The position numbers and the translations under genes were made by a program. From positions 65,115,897-65,179,896 of the forward strand of contig CP136063.1 of NCBI GenBank assembly GCA_032622095.1: DNA of 64,000 bases. The letters run 5' to 3'. This document shows positions 1-11,261 of this stretch, piece after piece. The stretch's first letter is position 1; every line of letters starts with the position of its first letter. Origin of the DNA: Siphonodentalium dalli. Taxonomy: Eukaryota > Mollusca > Scaphopoda > Gadilida > Siphonodentaliidae. The notes under the pieces were generated by a model. The model was not told the origin of the DNA and did no database searches. It worked only from the letters and a program-made list of their open reading frames with translations.

Positions 1-1020
1 GTGGTTAGTTCGCTCACTCGAAGAAACGAATCTCTTGTCACATTCAGAGCATTTATGAGGTCTCTCGCCCGTGTGGATCCTCCGGGTGTGGTCAGTCAGG
101 GCGCTGGAGGTTGCACATGATTTACTACATTGCTGACATTTATATGGTTTGACTCCACTGTGTGTTCTTAAGTGTGCAGTCAGCCGACTCTGTTGAGCGA
201 ATCCTTTGCAACAAATATCACACGTGAACGGCGTCTCTCCTGTATGGGTTCTCACGTGTGATTTTAGAGCACCACTTTGGATGAATCCTTTGTCACAAAT
301 ATCACATTTAAATGGGCGATCTCCATTGTGAGTCCTCATGTGGCTCAACAGTCGGCCAGACTGAGCAAAAGACTTGTCACACTCTGTGCACTGATAGGGT
401 CGAATCCCTGAATGGGTCTTCATGTGACATGTTAGAACGCTCTGTGATCTGAACCCTTTCTCACAAATATCACACTTAAGCGACGTCTCTCCTGTGTGTA
501 TCATCACGTGTGTTGTCAATTCACGCCGAGCATTGAATCCCTTTTGGCAAATATCACATTTAAGTGGGAACTTTCCCGTATGTGTCGTTTTGTGTCGACT
601 CAGGTGATCGGACGCAGTGAAAGACTTTCCACAGTCTGCACATTCGTATGGTCTCACACCCGAATGGATTTGCATGTGTTTCTTCAGATTAGCAGCGGTG
701 GTGAAACATTTGCTACATTCAGCACAAATATGACTGGGGCGATGTCCCGCACTTTCGTGTATTCGTTTATGTCTGTTCCTGCAGCTCTGATCACCGAATG
801 TCTTCCCGCACACGTCACACGCAAAAGGCTTCTCTCCTGTGTGGATCCGCATGTGTGCTTTCAGTTTAGATGACTCCGCGAATCCTTTAAGACAGACATC
901 ACACTGGTGTGGTTTCTCTCATGAGTGAATCATCTAATGTGATTTAAGCTTACAGGGATGTGTGAACATCTTAAGACATATATCACACTGGTGTCGCTTT
1001 GCTCGGGTTTGGACGGACAT
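1..1020 (-). CDS. C2H2 zinc-finger protein, partial (runs off left edge), first finger broken by two stops
   Basis: Read on the minus strand from an ATG at 1020, this encodes a tandem C2H2 array that leaves the window still open. After a 28-residue start containing one finger (CDICLKMFTHPCKLKSH) there are in-frame stops at 936-934 (TAG) and 921-919 (TGA). From 918 to 1 the frame is open, with ten complete fingers and part of an eleventh joined by TGEKP-type linkers, for example CDVCGKTFGDQSCRNRH and CADCGKSFTASDHLSRH. Such proteins bind DNA in the nucleus. Fingers 1-6 after the stops match, in order, fingers 3-8 of the plus-strand gene at 63351. The two nonsense codons sit where that paralog has an intact finger end and linker. 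Either the gene now starts further in, an upstream exon splices past the stops, or it is a young pseudogene. The family call is certain; intactness is not. Confidence 0.93.
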
Positions 1021-1414
1021 CGTGTGCAATTTTAAAACAATATTGATCCCTGTATAGCACACTGTTGCCGCAGGTCCTATGAGGTACTATATCTTTGACG
1101 TCTACTTCTCACACGCAGCGCAAGTGATTATATTTTGAACAGCAAAGAAACCCTTTAGTAATATATCCATACAGGTGCTGTTAGTCGAAACTCAGTCAGA
1201 TTATTGTCGTATGCTGCTTACTAATAACGAATAATCAAAGTGCTGCCCTTCCCTTCGCTCATTGCAGTTGTGTGGTACTTCTGTGTATTTTCTCGGGATA
1301 ATTTGGCGAATGCATCAGCAAGGCAAGTGGCAAATTAACCAAATTAGAACAGACTGATCACGAGGTGTGTTCGGGTATCTGAAACAAAAGAAAACTACAG
1401 ATGACTAAATTTTG
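1021..1414. other. Upstream region of the left zinc-finger gene
   Basis: No coding region is visible. The ~25 bases just upstream of the ATG (about 1021-1045) still resemble the sequence upstream of the right-hand paralog at 63326-63350, so the shared segment extends past the coding region. The rest shows nothing recognisable. Confidence 0.5.
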
Positions 1415-1439
1415 ATATATATATATATATATATATATA
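1415..1439. repeat. (TA)n microsatellite
   Basis: An uninterrupted TA dinucleotide run of about a dozen units, directly abutting the minisatellite array that follows. Confidence 0.95.
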
Positions 1440-2220
1440 GGCCCACCCCATTGTACCGAGAAAGATAACAGAATAACAAACACCAATAACAACCCACCCC
1501 ATTGTACCGAGAAAGATAACATAATAATAAACAGCGCTAACAACCCACCTCATTGTACCGAGAAAGATAACATAATAATAAACAGCGCTAACCACCAACC
1601 TCATTGTACCGAGAAAGATAACATAATAATAGACCCACGAGCAACATATGTCACCAACAACCCGCCCCATTGTACCGAGAAAGATAATATAATAATAAAC
1701 AGCGCTAACAACCCACCACATTGTAATAACAACCCACCCATTGCACCGAGAAAGATAACATAATAATAGACCCACGAGCAACATATGTCACCAACAACCC
1801 GCCCCATTGTACCGAGAAAGATAATATAATCATAGGCCCACGAGCAGCATATGTCACCAACAACCCACCACATTGTACCGAGAAATATAACATAATAATA
1901 GACCCACGCGCAACATATGTCACCAACAACCCGCCCCATTGTACCGAGAAATATAACATAATAATAAACATATATCACCAACAACCCACCACATTGTACC
2001 GAGAAAGATAATATAATCATAGGCCCACGAGCAGCATATGTCACCAACAACCCACCACATTGTACCGAGAAATATAACATAATAATAGACCCACGCGCAA
2101 CATATGTCACCAACAACCCACCACATTGTACCGAGAAATATAACATAATAATAGGCCCACGCGCAACATATGTCACCAACAACCCACCACATTGTACCGA
2201 GAAATATAACATAATAATAG
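1440..2220. repeat. Minisatellite array, first part
   Basis: Tandem units built on cattgtaccgagaaagataa followed by cataataata. They occur in two length classes: a short unit of about 48 bp and a long one of about 77 bp carrying an extra block with acatatgtcaccaacaaccc. Minor variants (gagaaaga versus gagaaata, ccgcccc versus ccaccac) alternate along the array. Several reading frames stay open across it only because the repeats lack stops; they are not genes. The array continues at 3354-3526 and 12165-12240 after two insertions. Confidence 0.95.
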
Positions 2221-3353
2221 ACAGACAGACAGATGATTTTATTCCTCCATTATTGGAGATGAAGTATATACAAACAATATACAATAGTAGGTATTGGTGA
2301 TACAGAAAATATGTAGTATTGGTTACAAAATATTCAAAAGTGACATCATATAATATAATTATGTAGGTTATATCATAATAATAAGCAGTACATATTCCTG
2401 AGAAATCACGTAAATGGGAAACGGGATTTAGCTAGTAGTGACTTGAGGAGAGCCTGAATATGTGTATGTCGAAGTTAACTATTCACTCCAGAAACGTATC
2501 GACTGGAGATGAAAGTTTTCTAGAGAATACTCAACTCGCACATAAATGGCAGATAAATCGTATGCAGGATCTGAAGAATTGTTCTTCGTTGCAAACTAGA
2601 TTAACCGCCGTGCTTATGCATCCGCCAAAGCAGTACGCAAGAAACGTTTTATCACTCAATGTTTCCAAAATATTGAACATATAAATCAATAACAAAGTAC
2701 CAGAATGAATTGCGTCTTTCCTGGGCGAAGATGGAACAACAGTCTCTGTACATGTGCAACACTAGATTGGAGTATGTTTCGTGGCAGTGGGAACACGTTG
2801 TTTATCGTATGATGTTTTGTTCAATATTTGTGCTAAACGCAGGCACATTGCGAGAAAATGCTTTTCATTGCGACATAGGAACCAAGGTCGCCACAATGAC
2901 ATTGGATCCGGTTTGACTTTGAGGAAGAATATGAGGTTATTATCCAACTGTGCATAATAGTATGTTTCCCTAGCGTTATGGGCAGTTATTTGTACTTTTA
3001 TCATATTTTTCCATTCTGATAAGTTTGAAAAGGACCCAGTTCTTGCATAGTTGGGAAGAATGTCATACATCCCATATTTTGTGAGAATTCTAGATATTTC
3101 TTCCAGAAAACCTGTCGCTGGGCGATTATAGATTAGGAGGCTTTGCAGGCTGAACAGAAATTCTTCCAAAGCTTTTCTATGGTTTCTCGGTAAGTGTCTT
3201 AGTGAGCCCAGAAAGAGCAACTTCCTCCGATCGACTTCGTACTCAATGGGTAGCATCCCGAGCAAGGAGAGCGAGAGGATCGTGCTGCTTCTTGTGGCCA
3301 TTTGCTGCATATTTTTGATACACATTCTGTATGCCTTTTCAAGGCTCACATAT
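2221..3353 (-). mobile_element. 5'-truncated LINE: 3' end of a non-LTR retrotransposon
   Basis: Minus-strand frames resemble the C-terminal tail of LINE reverse transcriptases: an LPIEYEVDRRKLLFL-like block near 3240, a kinase-like spacing of aromatic residues after it, then in the next frame the zinc ribbon TCSHCHETYSNLVLHMYRDC (C-x2-C-x11-H-x4-C, around 2740-2800). Another frame shift leads to FLAYCFGGCIST-like residues near 2630. At least two frameshifts make it dead. The element's 3' end is at the left and finishes in (CTGT)n next to AATAAAATC, as many LINE tails do. It sits inside one minisatellite unit: the left flank stops at aataatagac and the right resumes at ccacgcgcagc. Clade (CR1-, L2- or RTE-like) not resolved. 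Confidence 0.8.
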
Positions 3354-3526
3354 TGAGTCCACGCGCAGCATATGTCACTAACAACCCACCCCATTGTACC
3401 GAGAAAGATATAACATAATAATAGGCCAACGAGCAGCATATGTCACTAACAACCCGCCCCATTGTACCGAGAAAGATAACATGATAATAGGCCCACGACC
3501 AGCATATGTCACTATAGTCCATACGC
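3354..3526. repeat. Minisatellite array, middle part
   Basis: About two long units of the same minisatellite as 1440-2220 (cattgtaccgagaaagata, agcatatgtcactaacaac). It is stranded between the LINE fragment on the left and the large DNA transposon on the right. Confidence 0.92.
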
Positions 3527-4102
3527 CAAGTCTGATAAGGGCTCTATTTTAGGAGTTAGTTCAACCGGTCACCAAGAAAATTTCGGCGTGTTGCCTGTTG
3601 TGGGGGACTAGTGTGGTCCATGCAAGGGTGGATGTAATTTCTGAAAGTGTTGAAATTTTTTGTTATTCATGGTTTTCAATTGAATTAAGTTTTTTAAAAT
3701 TACCTTAAACTCAATCTACAGATGACAGTTTATGTCATGTTGGCATTATTTTCCTTCAAAATATTAGTAAAAGATATATTATTCGACATCGCTACACAAG
3801 ATTTTGGAAAATAAAGACTATTTTCGGAAAAAAAGTTATTTAAGGGCGTTTTTTGGGGAAATATTTGCTTCCGTTTCAATTTATTTCTGAAACTGATGGC
3901 ACACAGCTTGTAATCTCCTGATGCAATACTTGTTTTAAAGCGTAATCATTTTCTACAATAAACTTGGAAGTCAAATTGCCAGAAAAAAACTTCAGATAAT
4001 GGTTATTTTTTGTAAGAAATATAACCCTCTCCCCTAAAATTAGAAAATTGTCATTTTTTGCAGTTTCGTTAATAGGACTCTTGTTCTGTGATATAACAAT
4101 AA

Positions 4103-5497
4103 CAAGAGGTGGCATCAGAGATGATGTGTCTCGTTTTCGGTGGCTTACCGCCAGTGGCTACCGCCAATTGGTGTGCATCAGTATCGGTAGACTAATTAAT
4201 AGGTAAAATCGAAAAATGACTAATTAAGGGCCATAACTCCATCAAATTTTATCGGGCCAGGCAGGTTTTCGAACTCGTCCGAAATATTCTTGGCAAGTAT
4301 GTCTATTCCAAATTTTAAACAAATCAGAGGACGCTTGTTGAAGTTATCGCGCTAACGAGCTAAAAATTCACGAAAAATGACTAATTAAGGGCCATAACTC
4401 TATCAAATTGTATTGGGCCAGGCTGGTTTTCGAACTCGTCCAGGATATTATTGGAAGACACTTATATACCAAATTTTAGTTGAATCGGATGACGTTTGTT
4501 GAAGTTATCGCGCTAACGAGCTCAAAATTAGTACAAAATGACTACCGGTTTTCTAACTCGTCCGAGGTATTCTTGGGAGACACCTATATATCAAAATTTC
4601 AATCAAATAGGATGATGTTTGTTAAATTATCGCGCTAACGACCTGAAAATTTGTGAAAAATTACAAATTAAGGGCCATAACTCTATCAAATTTTATCGGA
4701 CCTGGCCGGTTTTCGAACTCGACCGAGATATTCTTGGGAGACACCTATATACCAAATTTCAATAAAATCGGATAACGTTTGTTGAAGTTATCGCGATAAC
4801 GAGCTGAAAATTCATGAAAAATGACTAATTAAGGGCCTTAACTCTATCAAATTTTATCGGACCTGGCGGTTTTCGAACTCGACCGAGATATTCTTGGGAG
4901 ACACCTATATACCAAATTTCAATCAAATCGGATAACGTTTGTTGAAGTTATCGCGCTAACGAGCTGAAAATTCGTGAAAAATGACTAATTAAGGGCCATA
5001 ACTCTATCAAATTTTATCGGACCAGGCCGGTTTTCGAACTCATCCGAGATATTCTTGGGAGACACCTATATACCAAATTTCAATCAAATCGGATAACGTT
5101 TGTTGAAGTTATCGCGCTAACGAGCTGAAAATTCGTGAAAAATGACTAATTAAGAGCCATAACTCTATCAAATTTTATCGGACCAAGCCGGTTTTCGAAC
5201 TCGTCCGAGATATTCTTGGGAGACACCTATATTCCAAATTTCAATCGAATCAGATAACGTTTGTTGAAGTTGTCGCGCTAACGAGCCTAAAATCAGTGAA
5301 AAATGGCAAAGGGCCATAACTCTGTAATAAATGTGCGGACGAACCCGATTTTTTGTCTGCAGCTTACGTGCATGGATATGTACTCACACACGTCAATAAA
5401 CGGTTGAGTTATAAGCAAAACACGCCGCCCGTCCACCGCCCGTCCGCCCGTCCCCCATCATACTATAAGTCGAGTTTTGGAAAAAAACTCGACTAAA
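4103..5497. mobile_element. Tandem-repeat element with terminal hairpin (Helentron/HINE-like), inserted in a TIR
   Basis: About seven ~160-bp units, each with gggccataactctatcaaa, ggttttcgaactcgtccga and tcgcgctaacgagctgaaaa, followed by a (GTCC)-rich stretch and a hairpin at 5468-5494 (agtcgagtttt / aaaactcgact). The right TIR has no such block, which defines the insertion edges to within a few bases. Hairpin plus internal tandem repeats is the layout of non-autonomous Helentron-type elements common in molluscs. The class is inferred; the structure is seen. Confidence 0.72.
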
Positions 5498-5568
5498 AAT
5501 ACACCCGTACCCGATCATACCGTGCCCACGGTGTCACAGGAGGGTCAGATTAATACCGAGATGTAGCT

Positions 5569-6095
5569 TTAAAGGTGGATTATCTCTTTGTAAAATGTAT
5601 TATATAGTTACCGGGGTATAAAATATTAGATTTGAATCGAAGAATCCTGTCCGGAAATGCTTCTATCGATTAATATTAATTTTATTTCGAATATTTTCTG
5701 GTCTAAAAAGGCGTGTTTGTTCAGCTAACGAACAATAGTGGTTAATGTTAACAGAGACCAGAAATTATATTGTGCAATTTTGTCACAAATAAACGTTAAT
5801 TATACTCATTATCGCTTATATTTGTGGAATTTACAATACAAACAACTAATCTGTGACATTTGACAGTCGTTGCGTAGTCGTAGGAACAGCCCAGTGCTCT
5901 ATATCGCAATACGGTCTCATCCGAATGGTCGGTTCTAAAAATAGTAACATAAACGGGCCCGATTTAATATTCAAAAATAAAATCAATATTAATTGATAGA
6001 AGCTTTTCCGGACATAAGTCTTCAGTTCATATCTATTATTTTATACCCACGCAACTATTTAAAATTTGTTATTTAAAGAGATAATCCATCTTTAA
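5569..6095 (+). mobile_element. TTAA-flanked MITE, copy 1
   Basis: About 520 bp bounded by TTAA (5569-5572 and 6092-6095), with ends AGGTGGATTATCTCTTTG and CAAAGAGATAATCCATCT-like. The first ~135 bp and last ~135 bp are an imperfect inverted repeat. There is no transposase. The TTAA target fits Kolobok- or piggyBac-type transposases. It interrupts the left TIR of the large transposon. Confidence 0.9.
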
Positions 6096-6736
6096 GCCAA
6101 ACCTTTCGATTACATATAAATATTCAAGACGGCACCCACATCCAATAAGCGAAATCAGACCATACGGATGTGATCAATTTATATTTAGTTGCAGGACTTA
6201 AAACTTAAGTTTGAACAACTTCTGTATGTCTAAAAGTTCACACAACAACTGAAAAAGTTAACTTCCATAGTTTCGTGAAGTAATATAATCTTGAGTTATA
6301 GGAATTTACATGTACAACAAGCACTGAACTGGCAATATTATTTTGTTTTGTGCAAAAGTTATTTTTCGCCATCATTCATCGTTATCAGCTTAAACTAACC
6401 GTAAACCGAAAACTCGAACTAGCTATGACAAGTTATGGCTTTATGGCATTACTAATCATCATGTTAAAATGAAGATTTTCTATGTCGTAGCTACAACACA
6501 AGCTCGAATAGTTATACTGATTTCGAAAAATACGCAATGAAGTGCATTTTTAGGGCTAAAATCAGCTTTCGATTCCTTAATGTTTTCTAACTGATACTGC
6601 CTGCTTTTTAATTCTCCGGAAAATTCCTGGTATCAAACCGTAATAACTTGCTGCATTTAACTGGAGATTTCAGTGATTCAATTGAAATGGAGACCAGTCC
6701 TCTCAAATTAATACCCGTTGCCAAAAGTGTAAAATT

Positions 6737-7582
6737 TTGTTGAATTTCAAACGGTGTTTAATATATCAGAAATTAAAATATGAGAATCTGCGGAAAGCTT
6801 CCGATTCTGGTTTGGAGTCGTTTTCAGTTGCTCTGGATGTTCGTCGATCATCATATGTGCCTGACTTACCAGCGTGGTTATCGACATTCCGCGAAGAATA
6901 TGGAATTGACCTTAAATATCTCAACATAAGTTTGCATAAGAGTTGTTTCTCCAGTTTCAAAAGATCTTCGAATCTCAGATTAGTCAAACAGCCCACCTCC
7001 ACGACTGTTGATCAGACAAATCCAAAAGTTAAAAGAGAATATTTCGACTTCATAACTAGATGTCTTATATGCACAAAGTGGTCTCACTTGGGAGTAAAGA
7101 GATTAGTTCGGGTCAGTACATTTACATTTTGTGAAACTATCGAACAATGTGCGAAGGAAAAGGGGGTGACATGATGCTACGGCGAAGGGTGTTGGGTGTG
7201 ACTTTTCGAAGTTGATAGCACTTGATATCTCAGGTTGTGTCATAGTAAATATCTGCTGGAGACCACCAACTCCAGTAACACGATTACCACACACGATGTT
7301 GCACTGGAACATTTGATGAGTGATATTCTCCCGGACTTAGAAAAAGGTGTCACAAATGATATGGGTGAACTACTATCAAAGTTCCTGGAAATATTACGAC
7401 AAATAGGTAAACCAAAGTGTAGCACGGCCTACACTAAGCAGAAACTGAAGGAAAAGATTGAAAATAATTTCTCAGACAAAGTATGTTTTAATGATCAATC
7501 ACGGACCAAAACGAACTCGTTATCAGTAAATCCATTAATAGCGAGTTTGCGATACCCGTTGGACGGGAACTGGTACGGGTAG
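6737..7582 (+). pseudogene. Transposon protein, N-terminal part (decayed)
   Basis: Open stretches in two plus-strand frames. The first contains a CLIC zinc-binding pair (FITRCLICTKWSHLG, near residue 115). The second (7235-7582) has MGELLSKFLEILRQIGKP followed by KQKLKEKIENNF, the pattern F-x2-L-x3-Y/F-x3-L-x3-G then K-L-K-x2-I seen in the uncharacterised transposon-borne proteins that carry a later HALTGCDT motif. A frameshift separates the two parts and the second is cut off by the insertion at 7536. Family recognition is from memory of conserved motifs, so moderate. Confidence 0.55.
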
Positions 7583-8448
7583 ATCGGTTAACATCGTCAC
7601 GGTAACTTGGGTACTTTCGATGTAGCGCATAAAGCGATAACGATTTGGAACGGGTAGATGTGTCACATTGACCGGTAACCTTTCACTACGATTTTCTCAC
7701 TCAAAGGTTCATTAATTCAATGAAATTCAAGTTAGCTATGCGTTAATCTATTTATTAAAGATTCCATGGGCAAATATCATAGATAAAGTTGTCATTTAAA
7801 CCCAAGTTTTATGTTCAAAGTATCGAGGCGGCTTCAAGCACTTAGATAAATACGGAACGCCGATATTTTCACTAACAACTTTGTTCAGTGCATTAATGAC
7901 AGGTTGTGTTAATTGAGTGAGTTGATGGTGCTATAGACGCAGTCTCGACCCATTGCAGGGACGTGGCTATAAATGGTATCAGCGTTAGGAAGGGTGCCCA
8001 CCTAACTACACCCCTTGAAGTTGAACCATATCAAATTACATGTTTGCGCGTAATTCCACTTGCACCTCCCCTTGGCTTTGGTTTTTCCCCCAACTGGTTC
8101 CTCACAACTGCTTGGATAGTAGCATATTCTAAATGAATCAGTAGTCTTTTTGTCACTAGCTGGGTGGGCATATATATAATCCACTGGGCCGACCATGCAG
8201 TACAAAAAATGTGTGAACCTGAAAAATCTTTATATCTTAATATCTAGTGGTCTAACGCCATGCAAATTCACTCCAAATGTTTGTTTCTTAAATTAATTAC
8301 CAGTTTCTGACTGACCGCTGACCACTGACCACCCGATCGACCATGGTTCGGCACGGTGTGAGAAATGTTTTAAATTGGAATTTGCTAAATCCTAGCATCC
8401 AGACTGGCATCAAACTGTCCAAGTGTTGGATTTGTTGAGAGCTGCTGA

Positions 8449-8466
8449 CACCCCCCCCCCCCCCCC
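8449..8466. repeat. Poly(C) tract
   Basis: An uninterrupted run of C inside the 2.6-kb insertion. Similar homopolymers occur elsewhere in the window, and some are the ends of CAGGGG-type elements; no partner end was found for this one. Confidence 0.9.
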
Positions 8467-9104
8467 ATAAAGGTTGGAAAATTTCCAAAAGTTTCTGATA
8501 GTCATTTCAGTCCAAATTGTTTACCAAAAAAAAGAGGAAATTATGCAAATGTTGGTCTGAAAACAACAAATTATCCATTAATAAATTGTTGAAAAATCAA
8601 AGTACGAGAACAAATTCAACCTTTGGAATTTACAACAAATTTTGTGTCAGGTATATGAAATTTCCAATCTTGAACATTTGACCAAAGTTGGGGTGAGACA
8701 TCCCTGTCGTCAAGCCCTGTGTCTACCCATTGTACAAGGGTATCAATATACAGTGGATTTATCCATGTATATATTAAAAATTTGAATACAACCGTTTAGT
8801 TACTTTATCGTATGTATGTGGGGACTGGTTTCTCATTTTAATATATATTTACCATCTGAAATGACATGGCGCATTTGAACCACAGTGCTGGTGTATATCG
8901 TTTTGGGGATATTACAGGTCGCTAAAGACACGAAATACCTATACAAACTCTACGAAATCTAAGCATAGCCAGAACGAGTTTCAGCTGTTTTCTGTTTTTC
9001 ACATAGAAGTGAAGCAAACGCTCTTTATTCAAAACATATAATAAACAGACTACATTTTAACATATTTTATTGTTACAACAAATAAAGATTACAAACCAAT
9101 GTTA

Positions 9105-9470
9105 CTTAAAGGTACTCAACCCGACCAGATGGTTCCCATATCATCAAGTTACAACAACAACAACATTTCTTCAAAATTCGCTTTTGTTATCAGAATCCAT
9201 TAATTAAAAAAAAACGCGTTATTTATCAACATGTTGTTCATCGAAATATGGCCGTATTGTCACGAAATTTGTCCGTATTACCACTTGATTTTAGAGTTAT
9301 CCATCTTCGTCAAATTTTTCCGAGGCAGTCGGTTTGATGACACTTTTTCTGAGCCACAAATAATTACACATTTCAAGAAATAACAAACTTTAAAAATCGA
9401 TATCTGATCACTCTGAGCTTTGATGGGTGGGTTCCTCGACTCGAATCAACTATGTTTACCCCCAATCGCA
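9105..9470 (-). repeat. Dispersed repeat, inverted partner at 60960-61390
   Basis: Matches the reverse complement of 60960-61390 over roughly 350 bases, including tttagagttatccatcttc and gagctttgatgggtgggttc. The outer edge begins ttaaaggtactcaa, so a TTAA target is possible. It probably belongs to one transposon family with a copy at each end of the window. Confidence 0.8.
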
Positions 9471-10040
9471 AAGCTAACAAAATGTAACTTGGGAGTGTTA
9501 ATTCGGATTATGCATCTTTAATATGACTTAATATTCCCCAACTAAAATGAGGGACAAATTCGGTCTCATGTCTGAGTAAAGGTACGCGTCGTATATTGTT
9601 AGACCCTGGGTCTAAATCAATACATTTTACACCGAATAGTGGTTGGAAAAATTAACTATAACGTAATTGTATATTTGTGCTATCATAATCTATTTTCTAA
9701 GTCTAAAAATTCCGACCGAATTATAGTCAACACTCGACCGGTCTATGACTTGTATAATCCAATTGTTTTAAATGTTACCAAGATAAGTGAAAGACAAGCA
9801 CAACTACCTTCCAAATGCTGCCTCGTCCTTGATGGAATCAACTGATTATCCTGGTACCAATCTAATCTAAATACAAACTTCCAGCAATCCATAACACTAA
9901 GTATATACAACCTCGGCCAATAAAGGCAATAGCAATCTATCTACATCATAATATTTAGTTTTTCTGTTGCGTTTGGCTCACCATACATTACCAGTCGATG
10001 TGATGAATTCTACCCGTAAAACAGTTTGCGATTACAAAAC

Positions 10041-10092
10041 GTGTACCGGTACGGGTAGCTACCCGTACGCGTACCCGTACCGGTACCGGTTT
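10041..10092. repeat. Nested GTACCGG/GTACGGGTA palindromes
   Basis: Overlapping short palindromes (ggtagctacc, cgtacgcgtacg, accggtaccggt) packed into ~50 bases next to the right end of the 2.6-kb insertion. Related motifs lie at its left end (ggtacgggtag at 7573). Probably subterminal transposase-binding repeats. Confidence 0.75.
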
Positions 10093-10113
10093 GAAATCGC
10101 AAACTCGCTATTA

Positions 10114-11260
10114 TATGTATGCGGAAAGTCGTATAACCATGGAGTTCGTTTGCATAATATGATGAACGAAGCATTTGGACAGTTGAGGTGGAAGGCTTTT
10201 TTTTAGACTTAATATGCAGAATGCCATCAATGTCGCGACAAACACCATGGCTATGCTCAATGAATTGTAGTTATCGTCCAGTATTACAGATGCTTTAGAA
10301 CAAATTGAGACAGACGGACTGACACTGCCAACCAATGTGACATATGGGCCAGTGACACGAGGCGCTGGTGATAATTTCAACAGAGCGACAGAATGTGTAG
10401 GTGGATACCACCACGACGTGGTGAATATGGTGTTAAGGCCGCTGATCTCAGTAGGGGTTGCTTGTGTGTTATCCCAAAGAAGGGTGAACGCCACACAGAA
10501 ACCCACATTCCATTTGATAATACAATTTGTGTGTGTCCTAATCTCGGAGGGAAACAACAGGGCCCAGTGCATCTAACGAGAAAATGCGCATCCGTTGGTT
10601 CAACGAGTGTTCCAAAGAACATGCATCCATGAGATTGGTAGACAAAAGCTATGTTCTCTTACGTACAATACCGACTAAGTTATTCGATGTACATTTTGAG
10701 TGGTGAATCGGAATATGTTCCTTAGACTAACATTGGATATTGTCTAATGGTTCCTGGTTCAGCGACTGATTTTGAAACAGTATATACAACGATGAAACGG
10801 TTCCAGAATTTGTTCAGGACTCAAGGACAGAATTTGTCTTACGCAGCATACGACGAAGCAATATACTGCAAGGCTCAGATGCCTAAATGGAGGAACCCTG
10901 GTAAATTTGATAACGACGAGTTAGAGATGGGAGGGATGCACAGAGCCATAAACTTTATGGATGACATTGGACTCATGCTATTTTCCCAATGTTGTTGCTG
11001 CCATTACCACGGCCCAAATGGCTAGATACTTAATAATTATAATGGGCACCTTGTTCCGGAAATTATGTCACTCGCTCCAGCTCCGACTGCCGTTCTCGAA
11101 CTCACAATATGCAAGTGCAAGTCCGATGCACGTGGCTGCGATCAAGAACTTTGTGACAATAACTATACGAGTGACGGAGAAGGGAGCGATGAGGCAAGTT
11201 TACAGCATACCCAACTGTCTTTATTTCGTACCAATTACTAATTGCACATGTTATGTTACT
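10114..11260 (+). pseudogene. Transposon protein, middle and C-terminal parts (decayed, internally deleted)
   Basis: Plus-strand remains of the same protein as 6737-7582. The stretch 10765-10985 reads TVYTTMKRFQNLFRTQGQN, then DEAIYCKAQMPKW and ELEMGGMH, matching the conserved middle of the HALTGCDT-type transposon proteins. The C-terminal end follows in another frame near 11040-11200: HLVPEIMSLAPAP, then a cysteine-rich tail ICKCKSDARGCDQELCDN and an acidic end. The GCDT region expected between these blocks is missing, so an internal deletion has occurred in addition to several frameshifts. Confidence 0.6.
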
Positions 11261-11261
11261 T

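Larger units (their letters stand above)
3527..6372. repeat. Left TIR of the large transposon, split by two insertions
   Basis: Homology to the right TIR is continuous once 4103-5497 and 5569-6095 are removed. For example cccgtacccgatc at 5506 pairs with gatcgggtacggg near 11555, and gaccatacggatgtgatca near 6150 pairs with the complement near 11460. Confidence 0.82.
7536..10113. mobile_element. 2.6-kb insertion with 18-bp terminal inverted repeats
   Basis: The left end taatagcgagtttgcgat (7536-7553) is repeated exactly, inverted, at 10096-10113. Both ends then run into GTACGGGTA-rich subterminal repeats. The insertion divides the coding remains of the large transposon. No coding region of its own is recognisable. 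A poly(C) run at 8449-8466 and the dispersed repeat 9105-9470 lie inside. The target duplication is not clear. Confidence 0.72.

Noticed and set aside
496-873. 125-codon plus-strand open frame
   Set aside because: Antisense shadow of the minus-strand zinc fingers.
1440-2220. CRISPR-like spaced repeats
   Set aside because: Units are contiguous with degenerate copies and no unique spacers; the genome is eukaryotic.
1358-2284. Several overlapping minus-strand open frames of 60-227 codons with repeating YYYVIFLGTM-like peptides
   Set aside because: They are translations of the minisatellite in different frames; the repeat simply lacks stops.
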